From: an uncultured Acetatifactor sp.
GTDB taxonomy: Bacteria; Bacillota; Clostridia; Lachnospirales; Lachnospiraceae
Length of the DNA stretch: 36,755 nt
Assembly: GCA_947629645.1 (NCBI GenBank)
Contig: CANREV010000029.1
Span: 1 to 36,755 of the forward strand
Reading direction: 5' to 3'
A program made the position numbers and the translations under genes. The notes beneath the pieces were generated by a model, which saw only the letters and a program-made list of their open reading frames with translations, was not told where the DNA came from and ran no database searches. Of this stretch, positions 1 through 7,407 are shown piece by piece; position 1 is the stretch's first letter; every line of letters begins with the position of its first letter.

Positions 1-90
1 TCTCATCTGGCGATTGAAGTGCCGGGTGAAAACGGCTCGAATGAATGGCTGGAGCCGGTAGATGAAAAACAATATGGGGGATTAGTGTGA
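1..90 (+). CDS. Cupin-domain protein, 3' end only
   Basis: An open frame enters the window from the left and stops at TGA 88-90, giving 29 codons that read SHLAIEVPGENGS then NEWLEPVDEKQYGGLV. The 'HLAIEVPGE...NEWLEPV' stretch matches my memory of the C-terminal end of the small cupin proteins found beside carboxymuconolactone-decarboxylase-like and flavodoxin genes in Firmicutes. In that family the part outside the window carries the metal-binding histidines of the beta barrel, so function cannot be judged here. A flavodoxin-like gene follows 180 bases downstream, which fits that usual neighbourhood. Partial; assignment by motif only. Confidence 0.55.
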   Translation, partial: SHLAIEVPGENGSNEWLEPVDEKQYGGLV

Positions 91-259
91 GAAGTGCATC
101 TAACCGCTTGCGGCATAGGCCGCTTCGCGGAGAAGCACTAAGTCTCACACGGAAGAATGCCCTAAGGGCGGGCATTCTTCTTACCTGAGATTGGAGCCGT
201 TTAGAACAGCATAAGGATTAGTGTGAGAAGTGCATCTAACTTCTTACCTGAGATTGGAG
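79..259 (+). repeat. Duplicated short modules with hairpins in intergenic spacer
   Basis: Two short sequences each occur twice. A 26-base module (GGATTAGTGTGAGAAGTGCA then TCTAAC) lies at 79-104 and again at 215-240. A 19-base module TTCTTACCTGAGATTGGAG lies at 178-196 and 241-259. Between the first copies are an imperfect inverted repeat (GTGTGAGA 85-92 with TCTCACAC 143-150) and a perfect 11-base stem GAAGAATGCCC 152-162 / GGGCATTCTTC 170-180 with a 7-base loop. There is no T-run after the stem, so it is not a typical terminator. The pattern suggests a palindromic intergenic repeat inserted within, or duplicated with, an older spacer. Confidence 0.6.
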
Positions 260-271
260 TGAAGAATAAAA

Positions 272-847
272 ATGAAAAAAATCACAGTAATTTTATTTGC
301 AATTATGATGATTCTGTCCCTTACCGCCTGTGCCGGGGGCGGGGAAACTGCGGACAACATTGGAAATGATGAATTGGCACAGAGCCCTGCGGAAGAATCC
401 CAGACGCAGGAGCAGACTGGGGCATCAGACGAAACAGGAGAGGAAAGCGGGCAGTCCGGCGCAGTTGACGCAGCTTTGGATTCGGTGACGCAGGAGCAGA
501 CCTCTGGATCAGATATAACGCAGGAATCCAATCCGAACAGTTCTGCTTCTGAACCAGCCAGCGAGCCGGAGGGCAGTAAGATCCTGGTAGCTTATTTCTC
601 CGCCACAAACAACACCGAGGGCGTGGCGCAGAAGCTCGCTGACGAACTTGGCGCAGACTTCTATGAGATCGTACCGGAACAGCCTTATACGGACGAGGAT
701 CTGGACTACGGCAATTCCGAAAGCCGTTCGTCTGTAGAAATGAATGATCCCGATTCACGTCCCGCAATTTCCGGTTCCGTAGAAAATATGGAACAGTACA
801 ATGTTGTGCTTGTAGGTTATGCTGGTGGTATAATAGGACTAAATTAA
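272..847 (+). pseudogene. Flavodoxin-like lipoprotein, 3' truncated
   Basis: The start has a lipoprotein signal peptide: MKK, a hydrophobic run, then a lipobox with LTAC (Cys at about residue 20). A linker rich in E, S, Q and T (residues about 25-110) tethers a flavodoxin-type domain starting KILVAYFSATNNTEGVAQKL, where SATNNTE corresponds to the FMN phosphate-binding loop. The fold runs on to 'YNVVLVGY' (ending near base 820), where family members normally continue with 'PIWWG', but here the frame turns into AGGIIGLN and stops. About half of the domain, including the second flavin-contact region, is therefore missing and is not found downstream. An IS110-type transposase gene begins 300 bases later, so loss by mobile-element activity is likely. 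GGAG at 254-257 is a weak, distant ribosome site. Confidence 0.75.
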
Positions 848-897
848 GAGAAGCCCAGTAAACATAAGGGTTTGCACTGATTTAGTCCTATTTTTTT
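832..897 (+). terminator. Hairpin plus T-run after truncated gene
   Basis: A perfect 13-base inverted repeat, AATAGGACTAAAT at 832-844 and ATTTAGTCCTATT at 880-892, runs into seven T at 891-897. The left arm overlaps the last codons of the broken flavodoxin frame. It reads as a rho-independent terminator with a 35-base loop, or alternatively as the end of an inserted element. Confidence 0.55.
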
Positions 898-1148
898 AAG
901 CCCATTTTAGGTCAAGATTAGGACAGCGCTGATCAAAATCGAAAACCTACATTACGAAAGTCAGATAATGGTCGATTACTGATACGGTCATTTTATGGCT
1001 TTAAGGAAATGCGAGGTGAAACAAAATAACAAAGATTTAGATAATATGAAGTGACCTCACATTTGCAGCAACGTGGATTTACCCGTATAATTCATGCTGA
1101 AGCAAAAAACAAGAATTGCGGGGATTACCGCATGCAAAGGAGGCCACT
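848..1148. other. Gene-free stretch upstream of the transposase
   Basis: Apart from the hairpin at 832-897 and the transposase promoter at 1063-1091, I see no gene here. The stretch is more AT-rich than its surroundings and has only short open frames without ribosome sites. It may contain the left end of the insertion element, but no boundary or target duplication can be read. Confidence 0.5.
1063..1091 (+). promoter_or_regulatory. Sigma-A-type promoter of the transposase gene
   Basis: TTGCAG (1063-1068), a 17-base spacer and a perfect TATAAT (1086-1091). A start of transcription near 1098 would give a leader of about 50 bases before the AAAGGAGG ribosome site at 1136-1143. Confidence 0.6.
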
Positions 1149-2282
1149 ATGTATAGAATACTAAAAATCGGAATGGATGTCCATAGTACAAATTACACTT
1201 TATGCGCGATGGAGCCGGTGATCGGCGAAGAAGACCGCATATATGCGACTATCAAGATAACGCCGGACTATAAAAATATCCTGATGTTCATTGAAAATTT
1301 AAAACTGAAACTGGGTCTTGACAACCAGTATGACATCCAGTGCGGTTATGAGGCAGGATGCCTGGGATACTCCCTGTATAACCAGCTGACAGAGGCAGGA
1401 GTGAAATGCGTGATCCTTGCCCCCACAACCATGCTGACACAGCAGGGAACGAGGATCAAGACGGATGCAAGAGATGCCCGCATGATTGCCCAGTGTTTAT
1501 CCTATGGCGGTTATCATGCGGTATACATTCCGACACAAGAGGATGCAGCCGTTAAAGAATATCTCCGGATGCGTGATGACCACAAACTGGCGCTCAAGAA
1601 GGTAAAACAGCAGATCAACGCGTTCTGCCTGCGGCATGGATGCTATTATGAAGGGACAAAATGGACCATCGCGCACCTGAAATGGCTGCAGAAGTTGGAT
1701 CTGGAGGGATTGTACCGGGAGACGCTGGAAGAATACATGGCGACCTATGAGGAGCAGACGGCAAAGATCGGGCGGTTCGACAAACGGATCGAAGAGATTG
1801 CCGCCCAGGAAAGGTACCAGGAGAAAGTAAAACGGCTGGGATGCTTCCTTGGGATCAAGACCCACACGGCGCTGTCCCTGATCGTGGAGACAGGGGATTT
1901 TGAAAGATTTGCAAAAGGGAATACTTACGCGGCGTATCTGGGGCTGGCGCCGGGGGAACATTCCAGTTCCGACAGCGTGAACCGGCTTGGGATCACGAAA
2001 GCAGGGAACAGCCATCTGAGACTGCTGCTGGTAGAGGCTGCAGGGAGCATCTGCAAAGGGGCGGTGGGGCATAAATCAAAAGCCCTGAGGGCGCGCCAGA
2101 ATGGAAACACGGCGGAGACAATCGCCTATGCAGACAAAGCGAACACAAGGCTGCGGAGCAGGTATTATAAAATGATACGGCATGGGAAGAAACGGAATGT
2201 AGCGGTGGCTGCAGTGGCAAGGGAGCTGGCATGTTTTGTGTGGGGGATGATGACAGATAACATCGGGATAAAGACGGCGTGA
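1149..2282 (+). CDS. IS110-family RNA-guided transposase (DEDD recombinase)
   Basis: A protein of 377 residues. The N-terminal RuvC-like DEDD domain shows ILKIGMDVHS (first acidic residue), CGYEAG (second), and KTDARDARMIAQ (last pair). A coiled-coil-like middle section (about residues 140-235) precedes the C-terminal Transposase_20 domain, CFLGIKTHTALSLIVETGD and YLGLAPGEHSSSD, with the serine-rich loop that holds the catalytic serine in this family, then GITKAGNSHLRLLLVEAA. All domain landmarks are present, so it is probably active. I chose the ATG at 1149 rather than the in-frame ATG at 1116 because AAAGGAGG (1136-1143) lies five bases before it and it begins exactly at the conserved domain. 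Confidence 0.93.
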   Translation: MYRILKIGMDVHSTNYTLCAMEPVIGEEDRIYATIKITPDYKNILMFIENLKLKLGLDNQYDIQCGYEAGCLGYSLYNQLTEAGVKCVILAPTTMLTQQGTRIKTDARDARMIAQCLSYGGYHAVYIPTQEDAAVKEYLRMRDDHKLALKKVKQQINAFCLRHGCYYEGTKWTIAHLKWLQKLDLEGLYRETLEEYMATYEEQTAKIGRFDKRIEEIAAQERYQEKVKRLGCFLGIKTHTALSLIVETGDFERFAKGNTYAAYLGLAPGEHSSSDSVNRLGITKAGNSHLRLLLVEAAGSICKGAVGHKSKALRARQNGNTAETIAYADKANTRLRSRYYKMIRHGKKRNVAVAAVARELACFVWGMMTDNIGIKTA

Positions 2283-2440
2283 AGGGAGTACATCACAGCC
2301 GTCCGCCAGTCAAGGGTAAAATGCACCGCGCAGGCGCGGCCCCTGACAGGCAGCCGTCAGTGATGTGTAAGGTAAACAAGCAGAAATAAGCAGCATGCTG
2401 CAGCTATTTCTGCCAGCAATAAATAAAAAAGGACAAGTAA
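2283..2440 (+). ncRNA. Candidate guide (bridge) RNA region downstream of the transposase
   Basis: Directly after the transposase stop there are two strong folds. The first is a three-tier stem: ACATCAC 2290-2296 with GTGATGT 2360-2366, an inner GTCAAGGG / CCCCTGAC pairing with one mismatch, and CCGCG-CAGG-CGCGG at its tip. The second is a hairpin with 9-base arms GCAGAAATA 2380-2388 / TATTTCTGC 2405-2413 closed by GCAGCATGCTGC. IS1111-group elements are known to encode a structured guide RNA in this position. That this is one is inference: target- and donor-binding loops were not matched because the element ends are unknown. The second hairpin could instead be a terminator. Confidence 0.35.
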
Positions 2441-2442
2441 AT

Positions 2443-2651
2443 ATCTGACAGCGGCGGAAAAGGGCTGTGGTCACTGTAAGGTCTGGGCTAACTGCGTCCT
2501 ACCTATGTGCGCACGTAAAACCGTGATCCACGCTTTTAGATCGCAGAGCCCTTCGGCGGACCATTAGCCTGTAGGTAACCAATCCACGAATAACAGAGTG
2601 GCCAACTGCCGGGGACTGTTAAATCAGAGCCCTTTTCCGGCGCTGTCAGAT
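2443..2651. repeat. Structured segment of about 209 bases bounded by 24-base inverted repeats
   Basis: The arms at 2443-2466 and 2628-2651 are reverse complements over 24 bases with a single mismatch (core ATCTGACAGC...AAAAGGGCT). Pairing continues inward: GGTCACTGT 2469-2477 with ACAGAGTGGCC 2593-2603 (one bulge region and a wobble), GGCTAA 2486-2491 with TTAGCC 2564-2569, and a small CACG/CGTG hairpin in the middle. No open frame is present. It could be a MITE-like non-autonomous element or a folded RNA. No target-site duplication is evident immediately outside the arms. Confidence 0.55.
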
Positions 2652-2753
2652 GACAAAAATGTGAGATTTGTCAGAGGAAAAGAAAAAGTTTGTGAAATGC
2701 AAATTTGCATCTTGACAAAAGTCACTTCATAACAGAGAGGAAAAATTTGAGGA

Positions 2754-3962
2754 ATGAATAAAAAATATAGTATGCTGTTTATGTTATTAATATTTGCGGG
2801 TGCAATTCTCTGTGACTGCCAGAGTACGGCTTCAGAAAAAGGGTCTGCTCCTGAGAAGATGGTGCAGCAAAGCGAATGGCCGGAAACGGAACAGCCGGAT
2901 TCGGAGACAACATATCTTGATGAATACAATCAGGTCTTAGCCGGGATGCAGGGGGGAAGAGTGGCGCTCGTTTATCTGGATGATGATTCCGTGCCGGAAT
3001 TGGTGTGCCTTAAGGACGGGGAGTATCTGATGTATTTTTTTGATGGCTCAAAGGCCGGGAAGATTCCGCTGCCGAATGACGAAATGAAGGCGAATGCCTA
3101 TGGAACCAGGTTCTCAATGGAAAGTACCGATAATGGGGAACTGACATTTTATTGGTTTGAATATGTCCCTCATAAAGGGTTGGTGCGTATCCACGGCGGG
3201 GATGATGAGAAGCGCCGGGATTATTATCTGGTCTATGAGGATGGTGCGTTAAAGGTAGAACTGGAGGCAGATGATGCGGGCTATACATGGAATACCTATG
3301 ATGCAGAGGGAGAAATAACCAATGAAGAGTTTTCGGACCGGCTGGCTGAGATAGGATACGATGATCTGATCTGCTGTGACTATCTGTATGGAGATGTGGA
3401 AACTGCATATCAGAATATGGGACATACATCGGATACCCATGAGGTCCTGTCAGACTTTATAAATGGAAAAACATATGCGGCAGAGTATGTGGAAAGCCGG
3501 TGCGATGTGCCTGAGGAAGGGTTTTTCATGAGGAGCTATGCTGATTTCAACGAAGAACTGACAGGAGGAGAATCGTGCTGGGAAGGCGCGGAATATGTGG
3601 ATTTTGATAACGATGGAGAGGATGAGCTCATCATGCACGGCTACGCGGGAGCGCGCTTATATTTTGATGTGACAGGGGACACCATTTACAAAGTATTGGA
3701 AACGGTCTTTACAACGGATGTATCTTATGTCGCCAAACGAAAAGGAAAGTATGTGGTGGTGAAAACGGATCTTACTCATGGGGGAAGGAAAGACTATCAG
3801 GTCATGACATATGACGGCTGCTGTTGTCTGGTGGACTGCTTCAGACTTTCTGCTGTTTATGAAGGAGAGGATTACGAATCCGGAGACAGATTTGAATACA
3901 GGAATCAGGCTATATCAATGGAAGAATTTGAGTCCATACGGGATAGTATTCAAGGGGAATAA
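2754..3962 (+). CDS. Secreted protein with two Asp-rich (FG-GAP/VCBS-like) repeats, unknown function
   Basis: A 402-residue protein with an N-terminal signal peptide (MNKKYS then a hydrophobic run to about residue 19). The run ends AILCDC, which could be an atypical lipobox. After a polar linker there are two Asp-rich, calcium-site-like motifs: YLDDDSVPEL at about 74-83 and VDFDNDGEDEL at about 282-292, each followed by beta-rich sequence; this is the style of VCBS/FG-GAP repeats. No enzyme motif is recognised. GAGAGG at about 2735-2740 and TTGAGGA just before ATG are the only ribosome-site candidates. Such proteins are common and uncharacterised in Lachnospiraceae. It stands alone between the structured element and a decayed fragment. 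Confidence 0.7.
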   Translation: MNKKYSMLFMLLIFAGAILCDCQSTASEKGSAPEKMVQQSEWPETEQPDSETTYLDEYNQVLAGMQGGRVALVYLDDDSVPELVCLKDGEYLMYFFDGSKAGKIPLPNDEMKANAYGTRFSMESTDNGELTFYWFEYVPHKGLVRIHGGDDEKRRDYYLVYEDGALKVELEADDAGYTWNTYDAEGEITNEEFSDRLAEIGYDDLICCDYLYGDVETAYQNMGHTSDTHEVLSDFINGKTYAAEYVESRCDVPEEGFFMRSYADFNEELTGGESCWEGAEYVDFDNDGEDELIMHGYAGARLYFDVTGDTIYKVLETVFTTDVSYVAKRKGKYVVVKTDLTHGGRKDYQVMTYDGCCCLVDCFRLSAVYEGEDYESGDRFEYRNQAISMEEFESIRDSIQGE

Positions 3963-3992
3963 AGGGAGAAATAAGGATGAGGAAACGGTTGA

Positions 3993-4247
3993 ATTCATTT
4001 CATATTCAAAAGGAAAAACTTCTTCATTGGAATTCGCAGTCGGTATAAAAAGCAAGTCAATAAAAAGAATAACGCTGTTAATTTGCAAGGAGTATTCAAT
4101 AACTACGGACAGGCTGGGGTGGAGCATTTTGAAGATAGAAAAATAATTCTTCATAGCGATGGCGTTGAATGTTTTGTGTTTAAAACTATTCTGTATTCTA
4201 ATGGCGCCAGAATGATATTATCAGATAAAAAAGTTCCCGATATATAA
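3993..4247 (+). pseudogene. Start-less coding remnant, unknown
   Basis: An 84-codon open frame without a start codon or ribosome site runs from after TGA 3990-3992 to TAA 4245-4247. Its second half reads like real protein: NAVNLQGVFNNYGQAG, VEHFEDRKIILHSDGVECF and TILYSNGARMILSDKK. I do not recognise the family. The lack of a start and the AT-rich composition suggest the 3' remnant of a gene lost by deletion. Confidence 0.3.
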
Positions 4248-4289
4248 AAATGGACAAAGTTCAGGTTTTAGGAGTATCCCGTTGTTTAC

Positions 4290-4319
4290 TTGTCAAATGA
4301 GTATAGAATATTGTATAAT
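4290..4319 (+). promoter_or_regulatory. Sigma-A-type promoter for the CobD-like gene
   Basis: TTGTCA (4290-4295), an 18-base spacer and a perfect TATAAT (4314-4319). Transcription would start near 4326, leaving a leader of about 170 bases before the ATG at 4499. Confidence 0.6.
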
Positions 4320-4331
4320 GAAAACAAGACC

Positions 4332-4454
4332 AAGGGCAGATCGGATCTGCCCTTTATTAGTCATATTTGCGGCGGAGCGTCAGGGAGAGAGTTATCATGT
4401 GCCAACGGGATGCGTTTATAGTCCCGTTTAAAGGACTTATAAGTATGTGGTTAC
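4332..4454 (+). promoter_or_regulatory. Structured leader of unknown type
   Basis: The predicted transcript opens with a hairpin AAGGGCAGA 4332-4340 / TCTGCCCTT 4346-4354 followed by TATTAG, too T-poor for a firm terminator. Further on, TTATAGTCC and GGACTTATAA pair around an 8-base loop at roughly 4412-4440. I could not match the leader to a known riboswitch: a convincing cobalamin B12 box is not visible. It may be an undescribed leader or just untranslated spacer. Confidence 0.3.
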
Positions 4455-4498
4455 TGATTTTATGCGGGTTTTATAATGTATAAAAGGAGGGAAACGTT

Positions 4499-5548
4499 AT
4501 GCAGGAAAAGGAAAAATATTTACATGGCGGGGATGTGTACCACAATTCTGTGGCTTTAGATTTTTCCGTAAACAGCAATCCTTTAGGTATGCCACGCAGA
4601 AGTATCGGGGAAGCGGTCAGGGGCATTAAACTGTCCGGCCAGTATCCTGATTACCGGGGGGAGAAACTTTGCAGCGAAATCGCCTTATGGGAGAATGTGC
4701 ATCCGGAGAATGTATTGTTGGGGAACGGTTCCGCAGAATTGATTTTTGCGCTTTGTTTTGCGGTGAAGCCGAAAAAATGTCTTACGCTGGCGCCGACTTT
4801 TCAGGAATATGCCAGAGCGGTTCAGGCGGTGGGAGGCCAGACGGAGTTTGTAAATCTGACGGAGCGAGACTGTTTCCGCACGCCGGATTCCATCCTGGCT
4901 GCCATTGAGGAGGATACGGATATCGTATTTATCTGTAATCCCAATAATCCGACAGGACAGATGACAGAGCAGTCTCTGCTGTTCCGCATTGCGGCGAAAT
5001 GCGAGGCTACGGGGACCTGGCTCTGCGTGGACGAATGTTTTCTGCCATTCCTGCCGGATGAAAAAGATTACAGCATGAAGCGCATGATGGGCAGATTTTC
5101 CAGGCTGATCGTGCTCCGGGCTTTCACCAAGCTGTTTGGCATGCCGGGACTCAGGCTTGGTTATATGTTGAGCAGCAACAGTACTATTTTAAGCGCCGTG
5201 CGGGGATGTGTCCAGCCCTGGAATACTTCTCTGCCTGCCCAGCTTGCGGGGGTCGCGGCGCTGCAGGACAAAGAATTTCTGGAAAAGACAAGACTGTTGA
5301 TCGCAAGGGAACGGACCTATCTGTGCGATGCTCTGCGGGATGGCCTGGCGGATAAAGTTTACCCCACTTACGCAAATTATATCTTGTTTCAGGCTCAGCC
5401 TGATCTTGCAGCCCGCCTGCTGGAAAAGGGGATCATGATTCGCAGCTGCGCAAATTTCAGGAATCTGTCCAACCGTTACTTCCGGATCGCGGTGCGCACC
5501 AGGAAGGATAACAGGAGGCTGGTGGAGACCTGGCAGAGTCTGTCGTGA
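4499..5548 (+). CDS. CobD-like threonine-phosphate decarboxylase / histidinol-phosphate aminotransferase-type PLP enzyme
   Basis: 349 residues, a full-length class-I/II aminotransferase-fold protein. The opening 'HGGDVY' (residues 9-14) and LDFSVNSNPLG are typical of CobD, which decarboxylates L-threonine O-3-phosphate to the aminopropanol phosphate of cobalamin. PLP-site landmarks: CNPNNPTG (146-153), the Asp in LCVDECF (178) and the Schiff-base lysine in RAFTKLFGMPGLRLGY (Lys211). The C-terminal Arg for substrate carboxylate/phosphate is in YFRIAVRTRKDN. GGAGG lies eight bases before ATG 4499. No other cobalamin gene is in the window, so a HisC-like or other amino-acid role remains possible; the CobD start motif tips the call. 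Confidence 0.75.
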   Translation: MQEKEKYLHGGDVYHNSVALDFSVNSNPLGMPRRSIGEAVRGIKLSGQYPDYRGEKLCSEIALWENVHPENVLLGNGSAELIFALCFAVKPKKCLTLAPTFQEYARAVQAVGGQTEFVNLTERDCFRTPDSILAAIEEDTDIVFICNPNNPTGQMTEQSLLFRIAAKCEATGTWLCVDECFLPFLPDEKDYSMKRMMGRFSRLIVLRAFTKLFGMPGLRLGYMLSSNSTILSAVRGCVQPWNTSLPAQLAGVAALQDKEFLEKTRLLIARERTYLCDALRDGLADKVYPTYANYILFQAQPDLAARLLEKGIMIRSCANFRNLSNRYFRIAVRTRKDNRRLVETWQSLS

Positions 5549-5644
5549 CAATGGGATCGGGACGAACAAAAGCGGCAAAAGACGGCAGGTCCGGGATCAG
5601 AATATGAAAACACAGGCTTACAGGGCTGTCAGGCGGCAAAAGGA

Positions 5645-7270
5645 ATGGAGTGTGCAGGAATCAGAATGGAACGGGCGCCAATTTTAAAAAATAAATTGTT
5701 TTTATATCTTACAGAATTTTTCGCGGGGATGTCAGTGATGGCGGTAGAGTTAGGAGCCAGCAGGCTTCTGGCCCCCTATTTCAGTTCTTCCCAGATCGTA
5801 TGGACCATCATTATCGGCACCATCATGATCGCTATGGCGCTGGGAAATCTGTACGGCGGCCGGAGCGCGGATAAGAAGCCGGACCCGGACAGGCTGTACG
5901 GAAGGATCCTGGCGGCCGGAGTGTGGATCGCGGCTATCCCGGTGGTTGGAAAGTATATTATACTGGCGATTTCCGCCGTGCTGATCTTTGCGGTAAACAG
6001 CAATTTCCTGATCTGGGCGGCTTTTGCGGCGTGCATGGTGATCTTTGTGTTTCCGCTTTTTCTTTTGGGGACGGTAACGCCCTCGCTGGCAAAATATTCC
6101 GTGGACAGTCTGGAGGACAGCGGCAGGGTTGTCGGTACGCTGGGCGCTTTCAACACGATCGGAAGCATTATCGGCACTTTCGTCCCTACTTTTGTCACCA
6201 TCCCCACGGTAGGTACCGCTGTCACTTTCCTGATCTTTTCCGGCATCCTTCTGGCACTGGGAATCCTTTATTTTATCAGCAGGAAAGCGGGAAAGGGTAA
6301 GAGCGCGGCTGCGGTTGTGCTGTTTCTTGCCTGTTGTGTGCTGGGATCTTCCGACAGTTTCGCCTTCTGGGAGAGCGACCTGACCTATGAGGGGGAATCC
6401 GTTTACAACTATCTTCAGGTCAGGGAGGACGACAGCAGGGTGATCCTTTCCACCAATGTCCTTTTTGGCGTCCAGTCTGTTCTGGAAAAAGATCAGGTCC
6501 TGACGGGTATGTATTATGATTACGCCATGGCGGCGCCGTTGATGACGGGGATGCGGGATCCGGCTGACTGTCGTGTCCTGATCCTGGGGATGGGGACGGG
6601 TACTTACGCTACCCAGTGCAGTCGCTATTATGGGGAGATGGAAATCGAGGGCGTGGAGATCGATGAAAAGATCACGGAGCTGGCAAGGACTTATTTTGAA
6701 CTGCCGGAATCGGTGCCGGTGATCACATATGACGGCAGGGCTTATCTGAACGTGGCAGATCAAAAATATGATGTGATCATGGTGGACGCTTATCAGGATA
6801 TCACCATTCCTTTTCAGATGTCATCGATAGAGTTTTTTACGCTGGTGCGGGATCATCTGGCGGATAACGGCGTGATGGTTGTGAACATGAATATGCGGGG
6901 GAGGCAGGAAGGCAATATCAACCAGTATCTGGCAGACACCATTTCCGCCGTCTTCGGCCAGGTATGCGTGATCGATGTGCCGGGTACCACCAACAGGGAA
7001 CTGTTCGCCTCCGACAATGGTATGATGCGGGAACATTTGTCCGCGGGGATCGAAAACCTGACGCAGCCGGAATTAAAGGAGATGATGGCGAAGGTTTCGG
7101 AAGGCCTCAAAGCTTATGAGGCGGGAGAGTATCTGATGACGGACGACAAAGCGCCGGTAGAGCTTTTGGGAATGAGGGTCATCGATGACCTGATCATGGA
7201 TGAAGTGTCTTACTATAAAGAAATCTATGCGAGGGAAGGCATTCAGGGAGTACTGGACCGCGTATTATGA
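5645..7270 (+). CDS. Polytopic membrane protein fused to spermidine-synthase-like domain
   Basis: 541 residues. Residues about 20-240 contain six to seven hydrophobic segments (for example FFAGMSVMAVELGASRLLAP, IVWTIIIGTIMIAMALGNLY, AACMVIFVFPLFLLG), a pattern known from fused transporter-like/spermidine synthase proteins. The cytosolic C-terminal half is a Rossmann methyltransferase fold: LILGMGTGTYATQ, then EGVEIDEKI, YDGRAYL and YDVIMVDAYQD. In true spermidine synthases the last motif is D-S-[ST]-D-P; here it is D-A-Y-Q-D, so the second catalytic Asp is displaced and aminopropyl transfer is doubtful. An alternative start at 5666 (MERAPILKNK) has AGGA about six bases upstream and may be the real one, since AAAGGA abuts ATG 5645 directly. 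It lies about 100 bases after the CobD-like gene and may be co-transcribed. Confidence 0.8.
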   Translation: MECAGIRMERAPILKNKLFLYLTEFFAGMSVMAVELGASRLLAPYFSSSQIVWTIIIGTIMIAMALGNLYGGRSADKKPDPDRLYGRILAAGVWIAAIPVVGKYIILAISAVLIFAVNSNFLIWAAFAACMVIFVFPLFLLGTVTPSLAKYSVDSLEDSGRVVGTLGAFNTIGSIIGTFVPTFVTIPTVGTAVTFLIFSGILLALGILYFISRKAGKGKSAAAVVLFLACCVLGSSDSFAFWESDLTYEGESVYNYLQVREDDSRVILSTNVLFGVQSVLEKDQVLTGMYYDYAMAAPLMTGMRDPADCRVLILGMGTGTYATQCSRYYGEMEIEGVEIDEKITELARTYFELPESVPVITYDGRAYLNVADQKYDVIMVDAYQDITIPFQMSSIEFFTLVRDHLADNGVMVVNMNMRGRQEGNINQYLADTISAVFGQVCVIDVPGTTNRELFASDNGMMREHLSAGIENLTQPELKEMMAKVSEGLKAYEAGEYLMTDDKAPVELLGMRVIDDLIMDEVSYYKEIYAREGIQGVLDRVL

Positions 7271-7407
7271 ATGAATCGCGCGGCGCACTTTTTGCGGCGG
7301 CAGAGAACGCGACAGGGGCTGCCGCACCGGGTAAAATACCCACAAGATAAATCTTTCATGCGACAACCCCTGCGCCGGTCCTTGGCTTTTTCGCAAAAGG
7401 GACAGGT

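Larger units (their letters stand above)
1063..2440 (+). mobile_element. IS110-family (IS1111-like) insertion element, ends not defined
   Basis: The core is the DEDD transposase gene at 1149-2282 with its own promoter and a structured non-coding tail. IS110-family elements lack conventional terminal inverted repeats and usually make no target duplication, so the ends given are only promoter-to-structured-tail limits. The transposase wording (LAPGEHSSSD, GITKAGNSHLRLLLVEAA) is closest to the IS1111 group, whose guide (bridge) RNA is encoded downstream of the transposase; a folded region sits exactly there. The flanking flavodoxin gene is broken on the left and its remainder is absent on the right, so this is not a clean single insertion. 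Confidence 0.55.
3963..4498. other. Gap with decayed fragment, promoter and leader
   Basis: This 536-base gap holds a start-less open frame (3993-4247), a promoter (4290-4319), a hairpin near the transcription start (4332-4354) and an unassigned leader before the PLP enzyme gene. The first part is distinctly AT-rich compared with flanking genes. An open frame in another phase (3811-4146) overlaps the 3' end of the preceding gene and is not credible as a gene. Confidence 0.6.

Noticed and set aside
1072..2588. Subterminal inverted repeat of the insertion element, CGTGGATT (1072-1079) with AATCCACG (2581-2588)
   Set aside because: Only eight bases match and such a match is expected by chance over the region compared; the ends remain undefined.
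3811..4146. 111-codon frame overlapping the end of the secreted protein gene
   Set aside because: It begins inside the previous gene in another frame, lacks a ribosome site, and its composition changes abruptly past base 3962.
4326..4498. Cobalamin riboswitch before the CobD-like gene
   Set aside because: GTCAGGGAGA near 4379 faintly recalls a B12 box but the rest of the box and the conserved core are not there.
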